Positions 35,855-43,424 of a stretch of DNA of 64,000 bases are shown in pieces. Below the pieces are notes generated by a model, which did not search any database, had not been told where the DNA came from, and saw nothing but the letters and a program-made list of their open reading frames with translations. Positions within the stretch are counted from its first letter, which is position 1. Every line of letters starts with the position of its first letter. Both the position numbers and the translations under genes were made by a program. The DNA is from Curtobacterium sp. ZW137 (GTDB taxonomy: Bacteria > Actinomycetota > Actinomycetes > Actinomycetales > Microbacteriaceae): assembly GCF_003762905.1 (NCBI RefSeq), contig NZ_RJKS01000002.1, positions 418,039-482,038 on the forward strand. Direction: 5' to 3'.

Positions 35855-36957
35855 CGCCCCTCCGCGTCGTCCAGGTCGGCGCCGGCGGCATGGGCCGGGC
35901 CTGGCTCGGCACGGTCGCCGCCGACCCCGAGGTCGAACTCGTCGGCATCGTCGACCTGGACCTCGACGCAGCACGCGCCGGCGCGGAGACGGCCGGGGAC
36001 CCGTCGATCCCGGTCGGCACGAGCCTCACCGCACTCGCGGCGGAGACCGGTGCCGAGGCCGTCCTCGACGTCACGGTGCCGGTCGCCCACCACCCGATCA
36101 CGCTCGAGGCCCTGCACGCCGGCCTGCCGGTCCTCGGCGAGAAGCCGGCAGCGCAGACGGTCGCCGAGGCACTCTCCCTCGCCGCAGCCGCCGAGTCCAC
36201 CGGTGTGCTGTTCATGGTGTCCCAGTCCCGCCGCTACAACGACCGGCTCGTCGCCTTCCGGCAGCACGTCCGCGGGCTCGGCGACCTCGGCACGCTGAGC
36301 ACCCGGTTCGCGAAGGCCCCGCACTTCGGCGGCTTCCGCGAGGAGATGGACGACGTCCTGCTCCTCGACATGGCGATCCACCCGTTCGACTCCGCCCGCT
36401 ACGTGCTCGAGCGGGATCCCGTGTCGGTGTACTGCGAGTCGTACAACCCGTCGTGGTCCTGGTACCGCGGGGATGCTGCTGCGGCGGCGGTGTTCACGTT
36501 CGAAGACGACATCCGCTACGTCTACGACGGCTCGTGGTGTGCGCCCGGCGCGGAGACGTCGTGGAACGGCGACTGGCGCGCGTCGGGTGCGGCCGGGACC
36601 GCGCTCTGGGACGGCGACCACGACCCGTCGAGCGACCTCGACGGCACACCGGGGTCCCCCGCTGCGGCTGACGGCGTCGGCGAGGAGATCGCCGGTGCGC
36701 TGTCGTCCTTCGTCCGGGCGCTCCGCACCGGGGTCACCCCGGACGGCGAGGTCCACGGGAACATCATGAGCCTGGCGATGGTGGAGGCCGCCATCGCGTC
36801 GACCCGGTCGGGGCAGCGCGTCGTGATCGACGAGGTGCTCGACCGCGCGCACGCCGAGGCGCTCGCAGCCGAGCGCGACGACGCTGCGCGCGAGCGCCTG
36901 GCGGCGTGGGGCTCGGTCCGCAACGCACTCACGGCGGCGGTGCCGGCCACGGGGTGA
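35851..36957 (+). CDS. Gfo/Idh/MocA family oxidoreductase (ThuB-like position)
   Basis: A 368-residue oxidoreductase with NAD motif GAGGMGRAW, EKP motif LGEKPAAQT near residue 95 and the LLLDMAIHPFDSARY helix near 170. GTG at 35851 overlaps the ThuA-like stop by 4 nt. Expected to oxidise a disaccharide, probably to its 3-keto form, if the thu analogy holds. Last gene of the operon; a 46-bp palindromic terminator begins 14 nt after its stop. Confidence 0.88.
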   Translation: MTPLRVVQVGAGGMGRAWLGTVAADPEVELVGIVDLDLDAARAGAETAGDPSIPVGTSLTALAAETGAEAVLDVTVPVAHHPITLEALHAGLPVLGEKPAAQTVAEALSLAAAAESTGVLFMVSQSRRYNDRLVAFRQHVRGLGDLGTLSTRFAKAPHFGGFREEMDDVLLLDMAIHPFDSARYVLERDPVSVYCESYNPSWSWYRGDAAAAAVFTFEDDIRYVYDGSWCAPGAETSWNGDWRASGAAGTALWDGDHDPSSDLDGTPGSPAAADGVGEEIAGALSSFVRALRTGVTPDGEVHGNIMSLAMVEAAIASTRSGQRVVIDEVLDRAHAEALAAERDDAARERLAAWGSVRNALTAAVPATG

Positions 36958-36971
36958 GACGGCGACCCACA

Positions 36972-37017
36972 ACGGACGGGAGGCCCGGTGCCAGCTGGCA
37001 CCGGGCCTCCCGTCCGT
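36972..37017. terminator. Perfect 46-bp palindromic terminator-like repeat, copy 2
   Basis: Positions 36972-36994 and 36995-37017 are exact reverse complements (23 bp each, core GGGAGGCCCGGTGCC, centre CAGCTG). It lies between the thu-like operon and the convergent MarR gene, so it can stop transcription from both sides. No U-tract. Confidence 0.9.
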
Positions 37018-37099
37018 CTGCGGCCGGCTCCGCACCGTGCGAGGTTCCGGACACCGTGCCAGCGCCTGCCACACCGTCCGCGACCTCGCACAGTCCGCG

Positions 37100-37564
37100 T
37101 CAGCGGCGGTGGACCGCCGCCCGGAGCACGTCGTCGGCGCGGTCGTTCAGCCGGCCGAGCAGCGCCGCGAGGGCGCGCAGGTCGTCGTCGGCGAACTCCC
37201 CCACGATGTCGTCGAAGGTCTCGTCGCCGTGGGTGTCGAGCTGGTCCAGCAGGCGACGCCCCGCTGGCGCGAGCTCGAGCAGGCTCGCGCGCCCGTCCTG
37301 GGGATCCGGTGTCGTCCCGAGGTGACCGGCCGACACGAGCGATGCCACGCGACGACTCACGACCGGCCGGGACAACCCGGTCAGTTCCGCGACGGCCGTC
37401 GACCGGACCGGGCCCAGGTGTTCGACGGCCCGCAGGAGCACCCGCGCCGTCGGGTCCAGGCCGCCGCGCTCCTCGATCAGGACGGAGCGGAGCGCCTGCC
37501 GGACCCAGAGGCGGTCGAGCTGCTGCCGGAGAGCACGCTCGGAGTCGTTGCGGTCGTCGGTCAC
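37100..37564 (-). CDS. MarR-family regulator divergent from the drug-efflux gene
   Basis: A 154-residue winged-helix protein (VRSTAVAELTGLSRPVVSRRVASLVSAGHL, wing TTPDPQDGRASLLELA). The GTG at 37564 was chosen because TACGCT sits 7 nt upstream and the protein has the usual MarR length from there. Adjacent and divergent to a DHA2 exporter, it probably represses it through the palindrome at 37620-37634. Confidence 0.88.
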   Translation of the reverse strand: MTDDRNDSERALRQQLDRLWVRQALRSVLIEERGGLDPTARVLLRAVEHLGPVRSTAVAELTGLSRPVVSRRVASLVSAGHLGTTPDPQDGRASLLELAPAGRRLLDQLDTHGDETFDDIVGEFADDDLRALAALLGRLNDRADDVLRAAVHRR

Positions 37565-37571
37565 GTGGCCA

Positions 37572-37577
37572 AGCGTA
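37572..37577 (-). promoter_or_regulatory. Probable leaderless -10 element (TACGCT)
   Basis: On the minus strand TACGCT ends 7 nt before the MarR GTG at 37564; no ribosome site between. Confidence 0.45.
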
Positions 37578-37619
37578 CGACCCGAATTTAGTTGCTTGCT
37601 GGAAGCATCTGGTGTAACT

Positions 37620-37634
37620 TTGCAGTCGCTGCAA
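37620..37634. promoter_or_regulatory. Inverted repeat, candidate MarR operator
   Basis: TTGCAG, TCG, CTGCAA: perfect 6-bp arms in the 166-nt gap between the MarR gene and the exporter. Confidence 0.5.
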
Positions 37635-37730
37635 GGTCGAGACCGGTGCCGACGCCCACCCCAGGGGTCCGCGCGCACGGCACGTCCGGTCTCCCCCGCA
37701 GCCGACCGACCGATCGAACCGAAGGAACCC

Positions 37731-39884
37731 ATGTCAACCGCCACCGCACCCGTCCCGGTGCACCGCGGGCGTCACAGCGCCCCCGCTCCCGGCAGCGCCG
37801 GGAACGGCCAGCAGCCGCTCATGACGCACCGTCAGATCCTGCTCGTCATCTACGGCCTGATGGCGGGCATGTTCCTGTCCTCGCTCGGGCAGACGGTGTT
37901 CGGCACCGCGATCCGCACCATCGGCGACGACCTGCACGGCCTCGACCAGCAGGCGTGGGTGACGACGGCGTACCTGATCACCTCGACGATCGCGACGCCG
38001 ATCTACGGCAAGCTCTCCGACATCTTCGGCCGTCGGCCGCTCTACATCTTCGGCATCGTCGTCTTCATCCTCGGCGCCGTGCTCTCCTCGATGTCCACGT
38101 CGATGCTCATGCTCGCCGGCTTCCGCGCCGTGCAGGGCATCGGCGCCGGCGCGCTGATGTCGCTGCCGCTGGCGATCATGGGCGACATCCTCGCGCCCCG
38201 CGAGCGGGCGAAGTACCAGGGGTACTTCCTCGCCGTGTTCGGCATCTCCTCGGTGATCGGCCCGCTGATCGGCGGCCTCCTCGCCGGCACCAGCGAGATC
38301 CTCTTCATCACCGGCTGGCGCTGGGTGCTCCTCATCAACGTGCCGATCGGGATCGCCGCGCTGATCATGGTGATCGTCTTCCTGCACCTGCCGAAGGTGC
38401 ACGACAAGGCCGAGAAGCCGAAGGTCGACTGGTGGGGCGCGACCGCCGTCATCGTCACGCTCGTCCCGCTGCTCCTCGTCGCCGAACAGGGCCGCACCTG
38501 GGGCTGGGGCTCCGCCGCCGCCATCGCCTGCTACGTGATCGGCGTCGTCGGTCTCGTCGCACTGCTCCTCATCGAGTCGAAGATGGGCGACGCGGCGATC
38601 ATCCCGCTGAAGCTCTTCCGCTCCGGCACGTTCTCGATGGCCACCGTGATCGGGTTCCTCGTCGGGTTCGCGATGTTCGGCGCGATGCTGACCATCCCGC
38701 TCTACCTGCAGATCGTCGTCGGCCTCAGCCCCACCCAGTCCGGCTTCGCGACGCTGCCGCTCGTCGGCGGCCTGATGATCGCGTCGATCACCTCCGGCCA
38801 GATCGTCGCCCGCGTCGGCCGGTACCGGATCTTCCCGGTGATCGGCACCGCGCTGGTGTCCGCCGGCTACGTCGTCCTGACGTTCATGTCGATCGACAAG
38901 CCGCTCTGGTTCCTGATGATCGGGATGTTCCTCATCGGCCTCGGGCTCGGCTCCGTGATGCAGTCCCTGACCCTCGCGTCGCAGGGGTCCGTCCAGGCAC
39001 GTGACATGGGCGTCGCCACGTCCTCCGCGACCTTCTTCCGCCAGATCGGTGGCACGCTCGGCACCGCGGTGCTGCTGTCGATCCTGTTCTCCGTCATGCC
39101 GACGAACATCGTGCACGCGACCGCGAACCGCGCCGACCTCACGAGTGCGCTCGATGCGGCGCTCGACCCCACCGTCGCATCCGCTCCCGCGAACCGTGGC
39201 GTGATGCGGCAGATCTGGACGCCGATCGTCACCCCGATCGAGGAGCAGGTCGACGCCGGGCTGGCGGACGGCACGACGGCGGCGAAGCAGGCGGCCGACC
39301 AGGCCGTCACCGACCAGGTCACCGCAGCCGTGCAGGCGCAGGTCGCGGCGGGCACCGTCCCGGCTGCGGCAGCGCAGACCGTCATCGACCAGCAGGTCGC
39401 AGCGGCCACCCCGGCCGCCGAGGCCACGGCACTCGACGCCGCCGCGTCGAAGGCGCACGCATCGGTCTCCGACGGTGCCCTCGTGGTCGACTGGTCGGAC
39501 GACGCACAGCGCTCGTACTACGTCGGCCAGGCCGTCCCGACGATCGTCGAGTCGCTGAACGACTCGTCGAACGACTCGAGCGCGTCGGCCACGAACGACA
39601 CCTCGTTCCTGACCGGTGCCGACAGCCGCCTCACTCGACCGTTCATGAGCGGGTTCAACGCCTCCGCCGTGACGATCTACTGGGTCGGGCTCGGGGTCAT
39701 CCTGCTCGCGTTCGTCCTGACCTGGTTCTTCCGGGTGCCGCCGCTCCGTGCGCGCTCCGCACTGCAGGAGCGGGCCGACATGTCCGCTTCGGCCGAGCTC
39801 GAGGCGGAGGCCGGGATGGCCGCTGCCGAAGCCGGGTCCTTCACCGGGCCGATGACCGGCTCCACGCCGACCGTCCGGCGGTGA
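37731..39884 (+). CDS. MFS multidrug exporter, DHA2/EmrB type, with large C-terminal extracellular loop
   Basis: A 717-residue, 14-helix-type drug:proton antiporter. Motif A is [14 protein letters not shown] near residue 90, and motif C is [14 protein letters not shown] near residue 180. It is about 200 residues longer than usual: between the last two helices (about residues 460-640) lies an Ala-rich, helix-prone stretch with many Q/A/V repeats ([18 protein letters not shown]). The ATG at 37731 follows GAAGGA. Flanked by MarR (divergent) and TetR (4 nt downstream), both likely local regulators. Confidence 0.93.
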   Translation: MSTATAPVPVHRGRHSAPAPGSAGNGQQPLMTHRQILLVIYGLMAGMFLSSLGQTVFGTAIRTIGDDLHGLDQQAWVTTAYLITSTIATPIYGKLSDIFGRRPLYIFGIVVFILGAVLSSMSTSMLMLAGFRAVQGIGAGALMSLPLAIMGDILAPRERAKYQGYFLAVFGISSVIGPLIGGLLAGTSEILFITGWRWVLLINVPIGIAALIMVIVFLHLPKVHDKAEKPKVDWWGATAVIVTLVPLLLVAEQGRTWGWGSAAAIACYVIGVVGLVALLLIESKMGDAAIIPLKLFRSGTFSMATVIGFLVGFAMFGAMLTIPLYLQIVVGLSPTQSGFATLPLVGGLMIASITSGQIVARVGRYRIFPVIGTALVSAGYVVLTFMSIDKPLWFLMIGMFLIGLGLGSVMQSLTLASQGSVQARDMGVATSSATFFRQIGGTLGTAVLLSILFSVMPTNIVHATANRADLTSALDAALDPTVASAPANRGVMRQIWTPIVTPIEEQVDAGLADGTTAAKQAADQAVTDQVTAAVQAQVAAGTVPAAAAQTVIDQQVAAATPAAEATALDAAASKAHASVSDGALVVDWSDDAQRSYYVGQAVPTIVESLNDSSNDSSASATNDTSFLTGADSRLTRPFMSGFNASAVTIYWVGLGVILLAFVLTWFFRVPPLRARSALQERADMSASAELEAEAGMAAAEAGSFTGPMTGSTPTVRR

Positions 39885-39888
39885 CGTC

Positions 39889-40470
39889 GTGACCCCCACC
39901 GTGGCCGAGTCCGAGCCGTGCTCGCTCCGGGAGCGGAAGAAGCAGCAGACCCGGCAGGCCATCCACGACGCCGCGCTCCGGCTCGTGGCGGACTCCGGCC
40001 TCGGTGGGGTCACCGTCGAGCAGATCTGCGCGGCGGCACACGTCTCCCCGCGGACCTTCTTCAACTACTTCCCGTCGAAGGCGGACGCGGCGCTCGGGTT
40101 CCCGCCGAACACCGTGCCCGCCGCGGTCCGGACGCGGTTCCTGGCGTCGTCCGGCGCCCTCGTGTCCGACGTCTGCGCCCTGGTCGCGCACACGGTCGCC
40201 CTGCCGCAGGACCGGCACCGCGCCCGTGACCTCGTCGAGCGGCACCCCGAGGTGATGCCGACGATGCTCGACTGGATGGCCGCGACCCGGCGTGCCGTGA
40301 TCCGGGTCGCCGCCGAGCGCACCGACGAGCAGACCGCCCGCACGGCGGTGACGCTCGTGATGGGCGCGCTCATCGAGCTGGCGCAGCGCACCACCGTGGC
40401 CGACGGGGACGAGCTCACCGCGGTGCTGCGGGGCGTCGTCGGCGAGATGGGGGCGCTGGCGCGGGCCTGA
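39889..40470 (+). CDS. TetR-family regulator
   Basis: A 193-residue protein: [47 protein letters not shown] helix-turn-helix (core [13 protein letters not shown] near residue 50) and a variable C-terminal domain. GTG at 39889, 4 nt after the exporter stop, so it is cotranscribed with it and may act as feedback regulator. Confidence 0.9.
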   Translation: MTPTVAESEPCSLRERKKQQTRQAIHDAALRLVADSGLGGVTVEQICAAAHVSPRTFFNYFPSKADAALGFPPNTVPAAVRTRFLASSGALVSDVCALVAHTVALPQDRHRARDLVERHPEVMPTMLDWMAATRRAVIRVAAERTDEQTARTAVTLVMGALIELAQRTTVADGDELTAVLRGVVGEMGALARA

Positions 40471-40474
40471 CGCG

Positions 40475-40520
40475 CGGGGGCGCGGGGGGCGCGGGGGGCG
40501 CGGGGGGCGCGGGGGGCGCG
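40475..40520. repeat. G-rich 9-bp tandem repeat (GGGGGGCGC type)
   Basis: About five copies of a 9-bp unit with runs of five to six G on the plus strand fill the 54-nt gap between convergent TetR and OpgC genes. Potential G-quadruplex and slippage site. Confidence 0.8.
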
Positions 40521-40524
40521 AGCT

Positions 40525-41781
40525 TCAGCGCGGGATCACGCTGAACAGGAACTTCTTCCGCACCATGTACCAGGCCAGCAGGATCAGCAGCGAGTGGGTG
40601 ACGAAGCCGATCCACCCGTTGCTCCAGTCGACCCCCGGGATCGACGCGATGGCCAGTGCGAAGAACACCTGCCAGACGAAGACGTAGAGACTCGCCTGCC
40701 CGATCGGGATCCACAGCCACCCGATCGCCGCCGCGATCGGCTTCCAGAACACGGTGAGGATCGCGTAGGACACGATCGCGAAGAACGCGATGTCGACCAG
40801 GCGCCCCCACTGCAGGTCCACCCGCTGGTACGCCGTGTTGTACAGGTCGTCGTACATCGACGCCGGGAACGGCACAGGCGTGAAGCCGAAGTGGTTCGCG
40901 GCCCAGACGTAGACCAGGAACGCCGCGTAGCCGCAGATGCCGACGCCGATCAGCACCTTCCCGAGGCGTCCGGTCAACGCACGCACGATCTGCCGGCGGT
41001 AGTAGCCGAGGACCAGGCCGTGCGTGAACACGACCTGCCAGGTGAGGAGCGGGAACACCGACTCGAACTGGGAGTTCAGCGGCCGGAACTCCGGGTGGAG
41101 CGCCTGGAAGACGTAGAGGGCCCAGCTGCCGATGAGCACCGCCCACCAGAACCCGCGCCGGATCACCCAGAGCAGCGGCGGGATGAACAGGCTCAGCACC
41201 ACGAAGAGGCCCATGATGTTGAACGGCCACGGCCCCATCTCGAGCAGCAGGAACTGCCGGATGGCGTACCAGGGCGGCGGGTACGCGAGCAGCTGCATGG
41301 CGTTCGGGTACAGGTCGTAGACGCGTCCCTCGGCGCCGACGCCGCCGGTCCCGGTCCCCCGGTCCGTGAACGTCGTGATCGCGTCGGTGTTCAGGAACGG
41401 CAGGAAGCTCAGCGCGAAGACGACCGCGATCACCACCAGCGTGACGAGGTACTGCTTCCGCGCGCGCTTCCAGGCGCCGACCGCGGCCACCCACTCGCCG
41501 AACTTCTTGATCGCGAGCGGGTAGGTCATGCCGAGGACCATGCCGGAGAGGAACACGAACATCTCCGCGCCGGTGATCGCCCCGACCGCGTGCAGCGTGA
41601 TGTACGAGTACGGACCACCGATCTCGATGTGGGTGATCACCACCGCCAGGATGATGAACCCGCGGAACAGGTCGAGCCGCAGGTCGCGCCCGGGCTTGCC
41701 GTCGTCGGGGTACCGCCAGCTCGGCAGGAGTCGGCCGAACAGCCCGCTCAGCAGGAACACGATCGCGAGCCCCACCGCCAA
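40525..41781 (-). CDS. OpgC-family membrane acyltransferase
   Basis: A 418-residue protein with about ten helices and the OpgC signature LRLDLFRGFIILAVVITHIE followed by AEMFVFLSGMVLGMTYP. OpgC proteins transfer succinyl or acyl groups to extracytoplasmic glucans. The start is doubtful: only TTG 41781 or GTG 41775 are available, neither with a ribosome site, and the first helix (AVGLAIVFLLSGLFG) starts at once. The frame is the same as the GH26-like gene upstream, separated from it by its TGA (41791-41793) and three codons, so the two may be one interrupted or read-through gene. Confidence 0.85.
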   Translation of the reverse strand: MAVGLAIVFLLSGLFGRLLPSWRYPDDGKPGRDLRLDLFRGFIILAVVITHIEIGGPYSYITLHAVGAITGAEMFVFLSGMVLGMTYPLAIKKFGEWVAAVGAWKRARKQYLVTLVVIAVVFALSFLPFLNTDAITTFTDRGTGTGGVGAEGRVYDLYPNAMQLLAYPPPWYAIRQFLLLEMGPWPFNIMGLFVVLSLFIPPLLWVIRRGFWWAVLIGSWALYVFQALHPEFRPLNSQFESVFPLLTWQVVFTHGLVLGYYRRQIVRALTGRLGKVLIGVGICGYAAFLVYVWAANHFGFTPVPFPASMYDDLYNTAYQRVDLQWGRLVDIAFFAIVSYAILTVFWKPIAAAIGWLWIPIGQASLYVFVWQVFFALAIASIPGVDWSNGWIGFVTHSLLILLAWYMVRKKFLFSVIPR

Positions 41782-41790
41782 CCAGACGAT

Positions 41791-43011
41791 TCACGCCATC
41801 TGGTCGCCGCCGGTGTCGAGCTGCTGGTTCGTCGCCGCGTTGCCGTCCTGCGGCGTGACCCGTTCGGTGACGGGGCCGAACACGAACCGGTCGGTGCCCT
41901 GCAGGTCGGTGCGGAAGGAGCCCGCGATCCCCGGCACCGCGGTGTCCCGCCAGTCGGCCACGCGGTTGCCGGCCTCGGGTTCGCGCCGGTTCGTCTCGAG
42001 GAAGGTCACACCGCGGATGAGCGGGCGGTCCTCGATCGCGCTGAAGACCTGCCGCCACCACCCCTGCTTGACCGCGAGCTCCGTCGCGCCCCGGAGCGAG
42101 TGGTCGTACAGCGCACCGGTGTCCAGGAGCATCGGCCGGTCGTGTCCCACGGCGAAGCGGTCGTAGAAGTCGCTCTGCTGCTGGGCGTCGTAGCCCCAGG
42201 CCTCGTCGAACCGGGCTGCGACCTCGCCCGACACGGGGACGTCGTTCGTCGTCAGCGGGACGTCCCGACCGGCCGCCTGGGTCGCCTTCCCCTTGCCGAA
42301 GAAGAACATCGACATGCCGACCCAGTCGACGGACGAGTCGCCCGGCCAGTAGGGCTGGTACGGATCGTCGGCGGCGGTGAGCTGGCCGTCCCCGTTGGTG
42401 TCGAGCTTCGCGGTGTCCGTCGCTGACAGGTCCGCCAGGCGCCCGGCGGACTCGCCGAACGGGTACCCGGCGCCGTACGACGGGGACCAGACCATCAGTG
42501 CGTCCGACGTCCCGCCGTGCACCGCGGTCGCGAGCGCGCGGAACGCCCGCACGTACTGCGTCGGCTGCTGCCCCCAGCGCACCCACGTGCCGTTCGTCTG
42601 CGGTGCGAAGCGGACGAGCACCTGCGTGTCGTACTGGTCGTGCACTTCCTCGAACAGCGTGTTCGCGTGCCGGGCGTCCGCGGCGGTCAGCGACCGGAGC
42701 GCGGCGTCGGGCTCCAAGCTGACGACGAGGGTCGCGCCCTGGGCGGCCGCGGCCCGGGTGGAGCGCAGCAGCTGCCGTTCCGCGCTCGCGTCGACGGGGT
42801 AGTCGATCTCCACCGCGTAGCTCGAGGGCGTCGCGCCGAGCCGCCCTTCGTACCCGTCGGGGGCGTCCGATCCCCAGTCGAGGTCCGGCCCGAACCAGGT
42901 CTTCCCCGAGGACGGCGACAGCGACGCCGCCTGCGCCGGGATGGCTCCCCCGAGCAGGAGCACGCCGACCGTGACCAGGATCGCCACGACACGGACGAGC
43001 GTCCGCCTCAC
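41791..43011 (-). CDS. Secreted GH26-like beta-glycanase-fold protein
   Basis: A 406-residue protein from GTG 43011 (overlaps the upstream stop; GTG 43020 is an alternative). Sec signal peptide ends PAQAAS. The mature TIM-barrel-like domain has VLVRFAPQTNGTWVRWGQQP near residue 150 and LMVWSPSYGAGYPFGES near 190, as in GH26-type mannanases/glucanases, and an EF-hand-like DTNGDGQLTAADD. At the usual acid/base position GH26 has an NE pair; here QTNGTW has no Glu, so activity is uncertain. Lies in a polysaccharide cassette and in frame with OpgC. Confidence 0.65.
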   Translation of the reverse strand: MRRTLVRVVAILVTVGVLLLGGAIPAQAASLSPSSGKTWFGPDLDWGSDAPDGYEGRLGATPSSYAVEIDYPVDASAERQLLRSTRAAAAQGATLVVSLEPDAALRSLTAADARHANTLFEEVHDQYDTQVLVRFAPQTNGTWVRWGQQPTQYVRAFRALATAVHGGTSDALMVWSPSYGAGYPFGESAGRLADLSATDTAKLDTNGDGQLTAADDPYQPYWPGDSSVDWVGMSMFFFGKGKATQAAGRDVPLTTNDVPVSGEVAARFDEAWGYDAQQQSDFYDRFAVGHDRPMLLDTGALYDHSLRGATELAVKQGWWRQVFSAIEDRPLIRGVTFLETNRREPEAGNRVADWRDTAVPGIAGSFRTDLQGTDRFVFGPVTERVTPQDGNAATNQQLDTGGDQMA

Positions 43012-43424
43012 CGTGTGCACACCAGGGTCCAGACGTTGTGCCCGTGTTCGTGCCGGTGTTCGAGGCGGTCCAGCGCGGCGATGGCGAGTGCGAGCCCGCG
43101 GCCGCTCTCGGCGTCGAGGTCGGCCATCGTGACGGCGCTGAGGTCGATGTCGACCGGCAGCCCGTTGTCACGGAGCTCCGCGGTGAACTCGTGGTCGGTG
43201 GCGGTGAGCTCCACGGAGTATCGGCGTCCCTGCTGTTGGTCGGCGCGAGCGGTGTGCTCGACGATGTTCGCGGCGATCTCGGCGAGCGCGGTCTCGAGCG
43301 CGAAGCGGTGCGCCATGTCGTCGACGCCGAGGCCGGCCCACCACGCGCCGAAGCGGTCCTGCACGGTGTCGAGGCTCTCCGGCACGGCGGGCACGTCGAA
43401 GGACGCGACGTCGAAGGCCGTCAC
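43008..43424 (-). CDS. RsbW-like anti-sigma/ATP-binding regulatory protein (HATPase_c_2)
   Basis: A 138-residue GHKL ATPase domain: N-box ALAEIAANIVEHTA near residue 50, G1-type LRDNGLPVDID near 87, and GRGLALAIAALDRLEH near 107. Such proteins phosphorylate or sequester STAS partners or sigma factors. GTG 43424 overlaps the synthase stop by 4 nt and its own stop overlaps the GH26-like start, so it is embedded in the cassette. No STAS partner or sigma factor is encoded nearby. Confidence 0.82.
   Translation of the reverse strand: MTAFDVASFDVPAVPESLDTVQDRFGAWWAGLGVDDMAHRFALETALAEIAANIVEHTARADQQQGRRYSVELTATDHEFTAELRDNGLPVDIDLSAVTMADLDAESGRGLALAIAALDRLEHRHEHGHNVWTLVCTR

Noticed and set aside
35024..36957. 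Naming the pair thuA and thuB
   Set aside because: Order and folds fit but sequence identity to characterised proteins cannot be measured here, so no symbols are given.
37734..40064. A 776-codon open frame antisense to the drug exporter and TetR gene
   Set aside because: Composition is Asp/Arg/Gly/His-rich with no fold, and it mirrors real coding frames with motifs on the other strand; typical of high-GC DNA.
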